A stretch of 64,000 nucleotides of DNA, taken from contig JAHDIK010000004.1 in NCBI GenBank assembly GCA_020630795.1, positions 225,445 through 289,444 of the forward strand, read 5' to 3'. The notes under the pieces are model-generated. The model had not been told where the DNA came from. It saw only the letters and a program-made list of their open reading frames with translations, and did not search any database. This document shows positions 39,610 through 51,469 of this stretch, one piece after another. The stretch's first letter is position 1. Each line of letters begins with the position of its first letter. The translations under genes and the position numbers were made by a program. The stretch comes from Colwellia sp. Lineage in GTDB: Bacteria; Pseudomonadota; Gammaproteobacteria; Enterobacterales; Alteromonadaceae.

Positions 39610-40192
39610 AAAACAACAGCTATGCCAATGCCCTGTTTGCTTAACGTTAAACGCTATACCTGAAGAATATTGCGAACAATGTCATGCCCATTTGGTAGAT
39701 ATTTCTCCTCTTGCTATACAAAAAACCATGGCGTTACTATTAACCTCATATCTATTGTTTATACCGGCAAATTTTTTACCCATGATGACAACCACCCTAC
39801 TCGGCGTAAAAACCAGCAGTACCATTTTAGGTGGAGTATTTTTATTATGGCAACATGGTTCGTACCTTGTGGCTGGTATTGTTTTTTTAGCCAGTATTGT
39901 TATTCCTATAGGCAAATTATTAACGTTAACTTGGCTTTGTTATGAAGTACGTTATCGAGGCTTTACATCAAAAAAGGTAGCGCAACGTTCGTATCAAATA
40001 GTTGAACTTATTGGTAAATGGTCGATGATCGATGTTTACGTTGTATTAATTCTTGTTGCATTAGTGAGTATGGGTGCAATTATTAATATTGAAGCCGGAA
40101 TAGCCACCCTCGCCTTTTCCGGCTTTGTTGTAACCAGTATGTTAGCCGCGAGTACATTTGATTCCCGCCTTATTTGGCAATCTGAACTTTGA
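39596..40192 (+). CDS. PqiA-like membrane protein, second half
   Basis: A 198-residue partner of the preceding gene with its own zinc ribbon (C12, C15, C26, C29), then four hydrophobic helices with FIPANFLPMMTTT and GKWSMIDVYVVLILVALV, both typical of PqiA/YebS. An AGGA sequence a few bases before its ATG lies inside the upstream gene, supporting coupled translation. Its stop is eight bases before pqiB. Acts with the first half as the inner-membrane part of the system; this pairing is inference from the E. coli fusion. Confidence 0.9.
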   Translation: MQTAKKQQLCQCPVCLTLNAIPEEYCEQCHAHLVDISPLAIQKTMALLLTSYLLFIPANFLPMMTTTLLGVKTSSTILGGVFLLWQHGSYLVAGIVFLASIVIPIGKLLTLTWLCYEVRYRGFTSKKVAQRSYQIVELIGKWSMIDVYVVLILVALVSMGAIINIEAGIATLAFSGFVVTSMLAASTFDSRLIWQSEL

Positions 40193-40200
40193 GAAACTAA

Positions 40201-41868
40201 ATGGATCCACAAAATACCGATCTTCCAAAAGCAGTTATAAAACCAGTAAATAAAATTTCTAGTATATGGTTTATTCCTCTTGTAGCACTTGCTATAGGCG
40301 CATGGATGATGATCGACACATGGAGCAAGCAAGGCTCACTTATCACCATTGAATTCGCCACAGCACAAGGCATCGTAAAAAACGAAAGTCTTATTAAATT
40401 AAGAAACGTAACGGTTGGTAAAGTTGAAAATATTAAATTAAACGACACGCTTGATGGCGTAATAATCGAAGCTCGTCTAAATAAAAAAGCCAGTGGTTTA
40501 TTAACGCAAGGCAGTAATTTTTGGGTAGTAAAGCCAAGAATTAGTTTGGGAAGCGTATCTGGCCTATCTACTATTTTATCGGGTTCATATATCGAGTTTT
40601 CCCCCGGTAACAACGAGCTTCCTCAATACCACTTCAAAGGTTTAGAAAATCCTCCATCTACCCCTATTGGTACCCCAGGGTTACATATAACCCTTGATAG
40701 TAATAGCGACTATGCTTTTGATATTGGTGATCCTGTATTATTTAGAGGCAGCCAAGCAGGTAGAATTGAATATGTTCACTTAAATACAGATGAAGGGAAA
40801 ATGTATTACAACGTGTTTATCGATGCGCCTTACGATAAATTAATCACCACAAACACCCGTTTTTGGGAAGTGAAAGGTGTAGAAGTTGACTTGTCTTCAC
40901 AAGGTGTAAAATTCAACACTGGTACCATAGAAACCTTGCTTGGAGGTGGTGTAGCGTTTGATGTACCTACATATCTTACAAAAGGTGAACCCATCACCGA
41001 AAGGGCTTATTTCTCTATATACCCTAACAAGCAAAAAGTGAATGAACGACTCTTCAACAGCGCTCAAAACTATATGCTTATGTTTAACCAATCTATACGA
41101 GGGTTAAAGCCCGGTGCTCCGGTTGAATATAAAGGCTTACAAATAGGTGAAGTTGTACGTACAGATATAAACTACCCCGAAGTACAAGACGTGTTAAACA
41201 AAGACACATTACTGCCTGTTATGATAAAAATTTATCCAGGAAGGTTAGGATTAAAAGATAACGATATAGGCTTACACAAATTACAACGCGATATGGACAC
41301 GTGGATCCAATCCGGTTTACACGGAACCATTAGTAACCACAGTTTAATTACTGGTAGTAAGTTTATTGAATTAAACTATATCGATAATGTTCTAAGCGAC
41401 CTCTCAACCTTTGGTGACTTGGTACTAATACCAACGGCTGATGGTGAGTTAGATCAATTACTAACGAGAATAAATACTATTAGTGAGAGTATTGCTGAAA
41501 TACCGTTTGGCAAAGTTATGGGTGATGCCACTGTTGCACTTTCCAGTATTACTTCAGCTATGGATCAATTTAACTCTACCGCCAGTAAAGTTGAAAACTT
41601 GTTAAACGATCCTCGTGGTCAAACACTTATCGCACAAATAAACCAAACACTTAAAAGTATCGAGCACCTAACAACAAGCTACGCCGAAGGCTCTGCGACA
41701 AATGAGAACATGAATGACTTATTGCAAACCTTAGATAAAACAATTGCAGATCTATCACCATTAATTTTGAAGCTAAAAATGCAACCTAATAGTTTGTTAT
41801 TCAACAAAACCAAAGCGCAAGAACGTCAACCTCAAGCACACCTAAACAACCAATCTAAGAGCCAATAA
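40201..41868 (+). CDS. pqiB: PqiB, MCE-domain intermembrane transport protein
   Basis: A 555-residue protein with one N-terminal membrane helix (about 20-38) and three MCE (MlaD) domains (about 47-130, 160-230 and 290-390), each starting with a segment such as GIVKNESLIKLRNVTVGKV. MCE proteins form hexameric tubes that carry lipids between membranes. The C-terminal part (about 430-535) is helical with Ser/Asn-rich repeats, as in PqiB where helices form a needle. Three MCE domains point to PqiB rather than the seven-domain LetB. One base separates it from pqiC. Confidence 0.93.
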   Translation: MDPQNTDLPKAVIKPVNKISSIWFIPLVALAIGAWMMIDTWSKQGSLITIEFATAQGIVKNESLIKLRNVTVGKVENIKLNDTLDGVIIEARLNKKASGLLTQGSNFWVVKPRISLGSVSGLSTILSGSYIEFSPGNNELPQYHFKGLENPPSTPIGTPGLHITLDSNSDYAFDIGDPVLFRGSQAGRIEYVHLNTDEGKMYYNVFIDAPYDKLITTNTRFWEVKGVEVDLSSQGVKFNTGTIETLLGGGVAFDVPTYLTKGEPITERAYFSIYPNKQKVNERLFNSAQNYMLMFNQSIRGLKPGAPVEYKGLQIGEVVRTDINYPEVQDVLNKDTLLPVMIKIYPGRLGLKDNDIGLHKLQRDMDTWIQSGLHGTISNHSLITGSKFIELNYIDNVLSDLSTFGDLVLIPTADGELDQLLTRINTISESIAEIPFGKVMGDATVALSSITSAMDQFNSTASKVENLLNDPRGQTLIAQINQTLKSIEHLTTSYAEGSATNENMNDLLQTLDKTIADLSPLILKLKMQPNSLLFNKTKAQERQPQAHLNNQSKSQ

Positions 41869-41869
41869 T

Positions 41870-42499
41870 ATGCCCATCAATCAAACTTACAAGAATACAA
41901 AAAATCGCTGTATGCTATTGGCAGGTGTAATGATTAGTGCGTTAGCTGTACAAAGTTGTTCGTCACCAGAAGTACCTGTTCATTATTACTCCCTCAATAC
42001 TATTCAACAAACAGAAGGTATGATGAGCGAAAACCAGCAAAATACCTCCGTAGAGTCGAACACAACGCTATCAATACAAAATATTGATATGGCAGACTTT
42101 CTAAAAACAGGTAGTTTGGTTATGCAAGTTGATTCGCATCAAATTCAACTGTCGGATCAACATCGTTGGGCTGACAAACTACCAAGAGCAATTAAAGTTA
42201 ATTTAACTAAAAACCTATCGAAAAATAAAAAAAATATTCAAGTCGTTAATAAAGCGCAACGAACTAACAAAGGTTTACACTACTCGGTAACTGTATTTTT
42301 TGAACAATTTACTATATCTGAACAGCAAGAAACCGTTGTGTCAGGGTCATATAGTATCCACTCAATAAATAATGAAAACACCATTTTTTTTGATATTCGC
42401 CAACCCCTAAAAAATGATGGATACAACAGTGCAATTCAGCAATATCAGCAGTCATTAAACGAATTATCAAGCAAAATAATCAACGATATAGCGCTATAG
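41870..42499 (+). CDS. pqiC: PqiC-like outer-membrane lipoprotein
   Basis: A 209-residue lipoprotein of the ABC-type transport auxiliary (PqiC/YmbA) family. The signal peptide ends in lipobox VQSC (about 27-30), followed by SSPEVPVHYYSL, the conserved start of mature PqiC proteins, and a later DQHRWADKLPRAI segment that is also typical. PqiC caps the PqiB tube at the outer membrane. Last gene of the operon, followed by a terminator shared with eno. Confidence 0.9.
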   Translation: MPINQTYKNTKNRCMLLAGVMISALAVQSCSSPEVPVHYYSLNTIQQTEGMMSENQQNTSVESNTTLSIQNIDMADFLKTGSLVMQVDSHQIQLSDQHRWADKLPRAIKVNLTKNLSKNKKNIQVVNKAQRTNKGLHYSVTVFFEQFTISEQQETVVSGSYSIHSINNENTIFFDIRQPLKNDGYNSAIQQYQQSLNELSSKIINDIAL

Positions 42500-42515
42500 T
42501 TACAAAAAACCGCAT

Positions 42516-42543
42516 AAAAAAAGCCACTTTTCAGTGGCTTTTT
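42516..42543. terminator. Bidirectional terminator between pqiC and eno
   Basis: AAAAAAGCCACT and AGTGGCTTTTT around a TTTC loop, with A and T tracts on both sides; can end both convergent transcripts. Confidence 0.92.
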
Positions 42544-42567
42544 CATCTGAATTTTTCAAGTGAAAAA

Positions 42568-43869
<1,302 letters not shown>

Positions 43870-44006
43870 TTATCCTATTTCATTAAAGGTTGTTCTGTAT
43901 TTACTTCACCAATAACATAAATACAACTGAACGATGACATTCGTATTATTATATCTAACTAAATATTATTTTTTAGAACATTCAAGCATTTCAAATATCC
44001 TAAACC

Positions 44007-44046
44007 ATACCAGTTGAAGTAAGTGTTGTACTATTTCAACTGGTAT
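44007..44046. repeat. Perfect 12-base inverted repeat between pyrG and eno
   Basis: ATACCAGTTGAA (44007-44018) is repeated as TTCAACTGGTAT (44035-44046) with a 16-base loop. It sits directly next to the pyrG terminator. It has no recognised role; the clean arms suggest a dispersed palindromic element or a protein-binding site. Confidence 0.7.
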
Positions 44047-44078
44047 AAAAAACCGCAGCACTAGGCTACGGTTTTTAT
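44046..44078 (-). terminator. Intrinsic terminator of pyrG
   Basis: On the minus strand AACCGTAGC and GCTGCGGTT (one G-U) form a stem around CTAGT, followed by a T tract that runs into the adjoining inverted repeat. Six bases past the pyrG stop. Confidence 0.85.
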
Positions 44079-44079
44079 T

Positions 44080-45729
<1,650 letters not shown>

Positions 45730-45957
45730 TCAGGAATAAGCAGAATTTTGCGTTAAATTGTAGATGTTGCTTCGAACATTTCAACCTAACAGGACGGGAA
45801 AGCATTATACTTAATTTAGCGGTAAACGACAATATATTCAGTAGCAGTATATTTAGTTTTTTATCAATTGGCATGATTCATAACGTTATAAATCCTTTAC
45901 TGGAAAATAAACAGTAAAACGTTAGAATAAAGTACGATTTCATTTCAAGTAAACCTT

Positions 45958-46542
45958 ATGAATAACGCAAGATTAACGAATACGTTTTCAGCCATTGACG
46001 AGATTAATGCTCAAGATCCAAATACCACAAATGTTGACGGCAAAGAGCAACCAAAAGAACTTCTTTATGGGTTGTATATGACGCAATGCATAGAACAATA
46101 TTGGCCCGACGCTAACGAGTTGTTGCAAATTGCAGTCCGTGCGCAGCATATAAAACGTTGGCACCTTAAACGTACTGAATTTCCACAAGGTAAAGCTGGC
46201 TATTTAAAATGGCGTGTTGAACAAGGGAAATTTCATGCGCAGTTAACAAAATCAATCATGTTAGAGCAAGGTTACTCTGAAGATGAAGCCGAAACTACCG
46301 CTAAGATTCTCAGGAAGGAAAAGCTGAAAAGTAATGCTGACACCCAAACGCTTGAAGACGTAGCTTGTTTGGTATTTCTTCAATATTACTTTGATGACTT
46401 TGCAGCTAAACACACTGAAGAAAAGATCATTAGAATTTTGCAATTAACGTGGCGAAAAATGTCAGACAAGGCTCACGACATTGCACTAAGTTTAACGTTA
46501 CCCGATCATTTAGCCGTGTTAGTTGGAAAAGCGCTCGCTTAA
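45958..46542 (+). CDS. DUF4202-family protein
   Basis: A 194-residue helical protein matching, as I recall, the DUF4202 family. Conserved-looking segments include LQIAVRAQHIKRWHLKRTEFPQG, GYLKWRVEQGKFHA and DVACLVFLQYYFDDFA. The pattern of paired His and acidic residues in helices (RAQHIKRW, H93-type, YYFDDF) suggests a metal-binding HD-like fold, but this is inference. Function unknown. Alone on the plus strand between pyrG and a convergent YbaN gene. Confidence 0.82.
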   Translation: MNNARLTNTFSAIDEINAQDPNTTNVDGKEQPKELLYGLYMTQCIEQYWPDANELLQIAVRAQHIKRWHLKRTEFPQGKAGYLKWRVEQGKFHAQLTKSIMLEQGYSEDEAETTAKILRKEKLKSNADTQTLEDVACLVFLQYYFDDFAAKHTEEKIIRILQLTWRKMSDKAHDIALSLTLPDHLAVLVGKALA

Positions 46543-46553
46543 CAACGCCCTTC

Positions 46554-46593
46554 TTTATAGGTTACTTTTCAACAGAGTTAGGTAACCTATAAA
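46554..46593. repeat. Perfect 12-base inverted repeat at a convergent gene junction
   Basis: TTTATAGGTTAC (46554-46565) and GTAACCTATAAA (46582-46593) pair perfectly over a 16-base loop. The right arm lies inside the last codons of the YbaN-type gene, so it constrains both coding and RNA structure. It could terminate the DUF4202 transcript although no U run follows. Confidence 0.65.
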
Positions 46594-46927
46594 CAAATAT
46601 TGCAGGCCCCAACATGAGTAATATCACAATAATTTTCAACACCATGCTATTAAGTATATAGCATGACCAAGCAGCAGCTAACACCATAGATAGCAGCGCA
46701 ATACGCTTAGATTTTTTAGGGATAGTACGATGTTCTTGCCAGTCACGAATCAGTGGGCCAAACAATTTACTGTTGAGTAATTTGTTGTGCAAATATGGTG
46801 AAGATTTCGCAAAACATCCCGCAGCCACAAGTAAAAAAGGCGTAGTAGGCAGTACAGGTAAAGCAACGCCAAGCGCTGCTAAACCGACAAAAATAATCCC
46901 AACGACTTTGAGAATAAAATTATTCAC
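46562..46927 (-). CDS. YbaN-family (DUF454) inner-membrane protein
   Basis: A 121-residue membrane protein with the family hallmark ALGVALPVLPTTPFLLVAAGCFAKSSP, then PLIRDWQEHRTIP and two further helices. DUF454/YbaN proteins are small inner-membrane proteins of unknown role. Downstream of an ABC exporter pair, 22 bases from it, so co-transcription is likely but a functional link is unproven. Confidence 0.92.
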   Translation of the reverse strand: MNNFILKVVGIIFVGLAALGVALPVLPTTPFLLVAAGCFAKSSPYLHNKLLNSKLFGPLIRDWQEHRTIPKKSKRIALLSMVLAAAWSCYILNSMVLKIIVILLMLGPAIFVYRLPNSVEK

Positions 46928-46949
46928 ACCAACGCCTTAATATTCAAAA

Positions 46950-47954
46950 CTAACGTTCAGTATTCCAACTAAAAAAGTAAGAGCCTAAACAAAGAAATAT
47001 CGAACACATAATAACTAACGTCCATACATGGAAACTGATATCAGCCAGACTAGCCCCTTCTGTTATAATTTTACGCGCACCTGATACAACGTGAGTTAAT
47101 GGTAAAAAGTTTGCGAAAGTTTTAATTGCCTGTGGCGCACCTTCTAAACTAAACCAAACTCCCGATAACAGCATCATAGGCCAAGATGTGAAGTTAAGTA
47201 ATCCACCAATTAGCTCTTCACTTTTGCTTCTACTTGCAACCAAAAGTCCTAGTGTTATTAAACTAAATGCACCTAATACACCTATAATGAATAAATCAAA
47301 ATAGCTACCCAACATATAAAAATCGAAAAATACATTACACCCTATATAGATAGCGCTCGACATAAACATCACAATAAATAAACGTGACACCAGCTGCGCT
47401 GAAACAAATTCGAATGCTGACAAAGGCGTAGCTTTTAAACGTTTTAGCACCGCATTTTTTCTATAGCGCACAATGACATAGCCAACACCAAACAAACAGC
47501 TGAACATCATGTTCATTCCCAATATTCCGGGTAACACCCAGTCAACATAGCGAATGGCTTTTCCATGAGTTGTTAATCGAGTAAAGGTTGAATGCTCGCT
47601 TTTAAATATTTTCTCAACTAAATAGCTATTTGGCGCGCCATCGTTCACCCAATATTCTTGCTGATTAAAATCAACAATCAGATCAATAGCGTGTTGTTCT
47701 AATTTGGTCTTGGCTAGATCAATATCTTCATAATCAACAAAGTCGATATATTTAGTTGTTAAAAACGAAGACTCGCTTGTTTCTAGGTTCAACACCCCTA
47801 TTTTATATGACGCTCTGCCATCTCCTGAAAACACAAAAGATAAACCTACTAACATCAATACAGGAAATAAAATATTCCATCCAAGAGATGCTCTATCTCT
47901 AAAAAACTCTAAATTACGAGCTTTAACCACTGCTAAAAAACGTTTTACATTCAT
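46950..47954 (-). CDS. ABC-2 type exporter permease
   Basis: A 334-residue membrane protein. It has one helix near the N-terminus (about 25-42), a periplasmic segment of about 120 residues, and five helices from about 145 to 330, the classic ABC-2 layout. The segment FASWPMMLLSGVWFSLEGAP-like (LNFTSWPMMLLSGVWF) and TPLSAFEFVSAQL are typical. It lies two bases after the ATPase gene. The substrate cannot be read; drug, polysaccharide or lipid export are all possible. Confidence 0.9.
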   Translation of the reverse strand: MNVKRFLAVVKARNLEFFRDRASLGWNILFPVLMLVGLSFVFSGDGRASYKIGVLNLETSESSFLTTKYIDFVDYEDIDLAKTKLEQHAIDLIVDFNQQEYWVNDGAPNSYLVEKIFKSEHSTFTRLTTHGKAIRYVDWVLPGILGMNMMFSCLFGVGYVIVRYRKNAVLKRLKATPLSAFEFVSAQLVSRLFIVMFMSSAIYIGCNVFFDFYMLGSYFDLFIIGVLGAFSLITLGLLVASRSKSEELIGGLLNFTSWPMMLLSGVWFSLEGAPQAIKTFANFLPLTHVVSGARKIITEGASLADISFHVWTLVIMCSIFLCLGSYFFSWNTER

Positions 47955-47956
47955 GA

Positions 47957-48838
47957 TTATTCCCGTAACGAGTGCCCTGTTAATTTTAAAAACAAATCAT
48001 CTAAATTTGCAGACTTAACATGTAAACCCTGCAACGAAACATTCTGTTCAATGAGGTATGCCAGTGTTTTTTCAACGTTATCGCTAATAATTTCGATTTT
48101 TTCTTCCTGTATCGCCCAATTATTTTTTGCTACGAGACTACTATCGACTTGTGAAGTAGGTAGATAAATAAAAATATTCTCAAAATGTTTATTTAACAGA
48201 GCTTGCGGAGCACCAGATTCAATAATTTTACCGTGATCCATAATGACTACATCGTCACAAAGTTGCTCTGCTTCGTCCATATAATGTGTAGTTAGAATGA
48301 TGGTTTTATTCTGCGCTTTAATGTTTTTAATTAACTGCCAGAAATTCCTTCTAGCTTGAGGGTCTAAGCCTGTAGTCGGCTCATCAAGAAAAACAATCTC
48401 AGGATCATTTATAAGTGCTAGCGCCAGCAATAATCGTTGCCGCTGCCCTCCTGACAACAGTCGATTATCTCGATCTAAAAACTCTCCTAAATCACATAAC
48501 TCGATGAGCTGTTCATGAGGTAAGGTTTTATCGTAAAACGACGTAAATAAATTGAGGGTTTCTTTTACGGTTAAAAAGTCTTGTAACGCTGTGTGTTGAA
48601 ATTGAATACCAATTTGCTGAGAAATAGAGTCGTCTACTTCCTGCCCGTGATATAACACCTTACCTTCACTTGCGGGAATAATACCTTCCATTATTTCAAT
48701 CGTGGTTGTTTTTCCCGCACCATTAGGTCCCAATAAGCCAAAACAGTGCCCCTTTGATATTGAAAAACTCACATCATTTACAGCAAACAAATCACCATAT
48801 ACTTTTTTCAAGCCTTCAACTTGAATAACTTTTTCCAT
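47957..48838 (-). CDS. ABC transporter ATP-binding protein
   Basis: A 293-residue ATPase that powers the adjacent permease. Walker A GPNGAGKTTT (around 34-43), Q-loop region, signature LSGGQRQRLLLALALI, Walker B IVFLDEPTTGLD and the switch His in TTHYMDE are all intact. A C-terminal extension of about 70 residues ends NLDDLFLKLTGHSLRE, as in the drug/daunorubicin-type (DRA) exporters. Functional partner is the next gene. Confidence 0.95.
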   Translation of the reverse strand: MEKVIQVEGLKKVYGDLFAVNDVSFSISKGHCFGLLGPNGAGKTTTIEIMEGIIPASEGKVLYHGQEVDDSISQQIGIQFQHTALQDFLTVKETLNLFTSFYDKTLPHEQLIELCDLGEFLDRDNRLLSGGQRQRLLLALALINDPEIVFLDEPTTGLDPQARRNFWQLIKNIKAQNKTIILTTHYMDEAEQLCDDVVIMDHGKIIESGAPQALLNKHFENIFIYLPTSQVDSSLVAKNNWAIQEEKIEIISDNVEKTLAYLIEQNVSLQGLHVKSANLDDLFLKLTGHSLRE

Positions 48839-49155
48839 GTTTGAACACCTTCATTATACCGAACTATATTCTAGCGAGTTTTCTTCAACGATACCAAAGT
48901 AAATGAGTATGCATTACCTAAACCTGACTTAAAAAATTCAGCATCCCGACAAGTAAAAACCAACCAAAAAAATATACATTTTTAATACAAATACCTTACA
49001 ATATTAACAACTTGTTAATAATTCAAAGCAACCTTCCGTATAAAATATACAAAGATTTTTTAATGTTGTTGATGGAGTTATCAATAACTAAATTAAACAA
49101 CAAGTTTTCACTTCCTCGTTCTGAGGGAAAATTTATTTACTAGGAGTAAAGGAAT
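48839..49155. other. Intergenic region with a perfect palindrome upstream of the BspA-like gene
   Basis: Divergent promoters for the ABC exporter and the BspA-like gene should lie here. At 49003-49019 there is ATTAACAACTTGTTAAT, a perfect 8-base inverted repeat with a one-base centre, the shape of a dimeric repressor site. An AGGAGT sequence at 49142-49147 precedes the BspA-like ATG. A -10-like TATAAAAT lies near 49040. No gene or RNA seen. Confidence 0.5.
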
Positions 49156-51366
49156 ATGGAGTTAAACAAATACACGGGTTGGTTCTCTTCCCTAACAAAC
49201 ATATTAAAATCAATACAAAAAGTGACAATTGTATTTATCGCTTTGATCAGTGTTATGTTGCCACCAAGCGCTTCGGCTTTTGACGAGCAACGCCCTTTTA
49301 TTACCACTTGGAAAGTTGACCCGTCAAACGGGAACATTCTTGCGATACCTACCACAGGTTCAGGGTATGATTTTGACGTAGACTGGGGTGACGGAAACAT
49401 AGACTATCACCTATCAGGAGATGCTTGGCACATATATTCTGCGCCAGGTGAGTATACTGTAAAAATAACAGGTGACTTTCCTCGCATAACTGTAGGTAAA
49501 AACGCTGTTAGCGTAACTCAACTTATTGAAGTTTCTCAATGGGGTGATATGACATGGACATCAATGGAAAATGCATTTAAAGGTGCTAGTAACCTTAATA
49601 TCACAGCGACTGATGTGCCAGATTTAACCAACCTTACCAATATGAGCTACATGTTAAGTGGAATAGCATCAGTAGACAGCTCAATTAACGAGTGGGATAC
49701 CGGTACTGTAACTAACATGACTGGTTTGTTTAAAGATTTTACTACATTCAACCACAATATTAATAAGTGGGACGTATCAAGCGTTGAAACAATGCATGAG
49801 ATTTTTTCAAACGCATCAAGCTTTAATAAACCCTTGAGTAAGTGGAACACGGGTAACGTTAAAGATCTATCTGGAGCATTTAACTCAGCAACATCATTTA
49901 ACAAGAGCATTAACAACTGGGATGTTTCTAGTGTTGAATCGATGCGCGAAACATTTGCAAATGCGACAGCGTTTAACAAACCTTTAAACAATTGGGACAC
50001 AGGTAACGTTATTGATTTAACCGGTACTTTTTATGCGGCAACAGCATTTAACAAAAGTATTAACAACTGGGACATTACAAGTGTTACGTCATTACGTGAA
50101 ACGTTTGCTAATGCCGAAAGGTTTAACAAACCACTTAACAATTGGGAAACAACCAACGTTACCGATTTAACAGGAACATTTCATTCAGCTACTTCATTTA
50201 ACAAAGGCTTGAACCGCTGGGACGTGTCGAATGTTGAATCACTAGAGGGAACATTCAGCTTCGCAAAAAGTTTCAATAAACCGTTAAGCGGCTGGGATAC
50301 ATATAACGTAACAACGTTGGAAGGTACGTTCTGTTTCACTGATAATTTCAATCGTTCTCTTCACACTTGGGACACAGCAAATGTAACGACGATGGATAAT
50401 GTGTTTAAAGAAAACAAACACTTTGCTGGCCCTCTAGATAGTTGGGACACTTCATCGCTGACTTCTGCCACAACTCACTATGCTTCTCCCTACTGTGGCT
50501 CCGAAGAAAGTCCAGAGCTTACGTATGTACCTGACGACGCTTTTGAACAACACCTTATTGATCTAGGTTATGATGATATTATTGATGACTATGTTGCGAC
50601 TGCCAACATAGAAAATGTTGAATTCTTATCGATAACTAACAATCAAATTTTAAGCTTCGAAGGTATTCAAGCTTTTAAAGCGCTTACCTATTTAGGGTTT
50701 GGCTCTCAATCGCCTGGTTTAGGGAGCAACATCAGCTCAATTGATTTAAGCCAAAACACTAAACTTGAATCACTATATTTATTAAATACAAAATTAACTG
50801 AACTTGATATTTCTAATAACAGCCAATTGAAAACACTAGGATTAGACCGCAACGTTTTGTCTTCAATAGATGTATCTAAAAATCTAAATCTAGAATATTT
50901 GAGCCTTTCATACGGGCAGTTAACGGATATAAACGTAAGCACCAACACAAAGCTTACTTTTGTAAATGTATCAAATAACCAGCTTGATAATATCGACGTA
51001 TCAACGCTAAGCGTATTAGATGGTTTATACATTAACGATAATAACGTTGTCTCACTTGATGTTAGTCAAAACCCGTTACTAGACTATGTTAAAGCACATA
51101 ACAATAACTTGGTATACCTAGACCTTTCTAACAATCCAAAAGTTGAGTTTCTATCTATATACAACAACAACTTAACAGGGCTGAATATAAAAGGATTAAT
51201 ACCTGTACAAGGTGTTAGAGGACGTAAAACATTAAATGCAAAAACGAACCCTAACTTAACGTGTATTGACGTAAGCGCAGAGCACTTATCAACTATTCAA
51301 AACACAACCTATTGGGTTAAAGATGACACGGCTACATATAGCGACAACTGCGCGGTTCCTCAGTAG
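49156..51366 (+). CDS. Secreted BspA-family (DUF285) repeat protein with a leucine-rich C-terminal half
   Basis: A 736-residue exported protein. A signal peptide (hydrophobic stretch about 23-40, cleavage near SASA) starts it. Residues about 155-440 contain roughly 11 BspA units of 25 residues, each with a core like FNKPLNNWDTGNVTDLTGTF. Residues about 460-700 hold shorter leucine-rich repeats with LDISNNSQLKTLGL-type cores, ending near an NLTCIDV capping segment with two cysteines. No LPxTG, PEP-CTERM or other sorting signal is seen at the C-terminus, so it is probably secreted or outer-membrane associated. BspA-type proteins act in adhesion or binding; the target is unknown. The BspA units alternate in type, implying duplication in pairs. 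Confidence 0.9.
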   Translation: MELNKYTGWFSSLTNILKSIQKVTIVFIALISVMLPPSASAFDEQRPFITTWKVDPSNGNILAIPTTGSGYDFDVDWGDGNIDYHLSGDAWHIYSAPGEYTVKITGDFPRITVGKNAVSVTQLIEVSQWGDMTWTSMENAFKGASNLNITATDVPDLTNLTNMSYMLSGIASVDSSINEWDTGTVTNMTGLFKDFTTFNHNINKWDVSSVETMHEIFSNASSFNKPLSKWNTGNVKDLSGAFNSATSFNKSINNWDVSSVESMRETFANATAFNKPLNNWDTGNVIDLTGTFYAATAFNKSINNWDITSVTSLRETFANAERFNKPLNNWETTNVTDLTGTFHSATSFNKGLNRWDVSNVESLEGTFSFAKSFNKPLSGWDTYNVTTLEGTFCFTDNFNRSLHTWDTANVTTMDNVFKENKHFAGPLDSWDTSSLTSATTHYASPYCGSEESPELTYVPDDAFEQHLIDLGYDDIIDDYVATANIENVEFLSITNNQILSFEGIQAFKALTYLGFGSQSPGLGSNISSIDLSQNTKLESLYLLNTKLTELDISNNSQLKTLGLDRNVLSSIDVSKNLNLEYLSLSYGQLTDINVSTNTKLTFVNVSNNQLDNIDVSTLSVLDGLYINDNNVVSLDVSQNPLLDYVKAHNNNLVYLDLSNNPKVEFLSIYNNNLTGLNIKGLIPVQGVRGRKTLNAKTNPNLTCIDVSAEHLSTIQNTTYWVKDDTATYSDNCAVPQ

Positions 51367-51389
51367 CAATATTGAGTAACCTTTAAGCT

Positions 51390-51430
51390 AAACAGCCATA
51401 ACGATTAAAAGCGTTATGGCTGTTTATATT
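51390..51430 (+). terminator. Intrinsic terminator after the BspA-like gene
   Basis: AAACAGCCATAACG (51390-51403) and CGTTATGGCTGTTT (51412-51425) form a 14-pair perfect stem with an 8-base loop, followed by a T-rich tail. Confidence 0.9.
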
Positions 51431-51469
51431 TTTCTCTTTCATAAAGTCCGCCAATCTATGTGTATTCAA

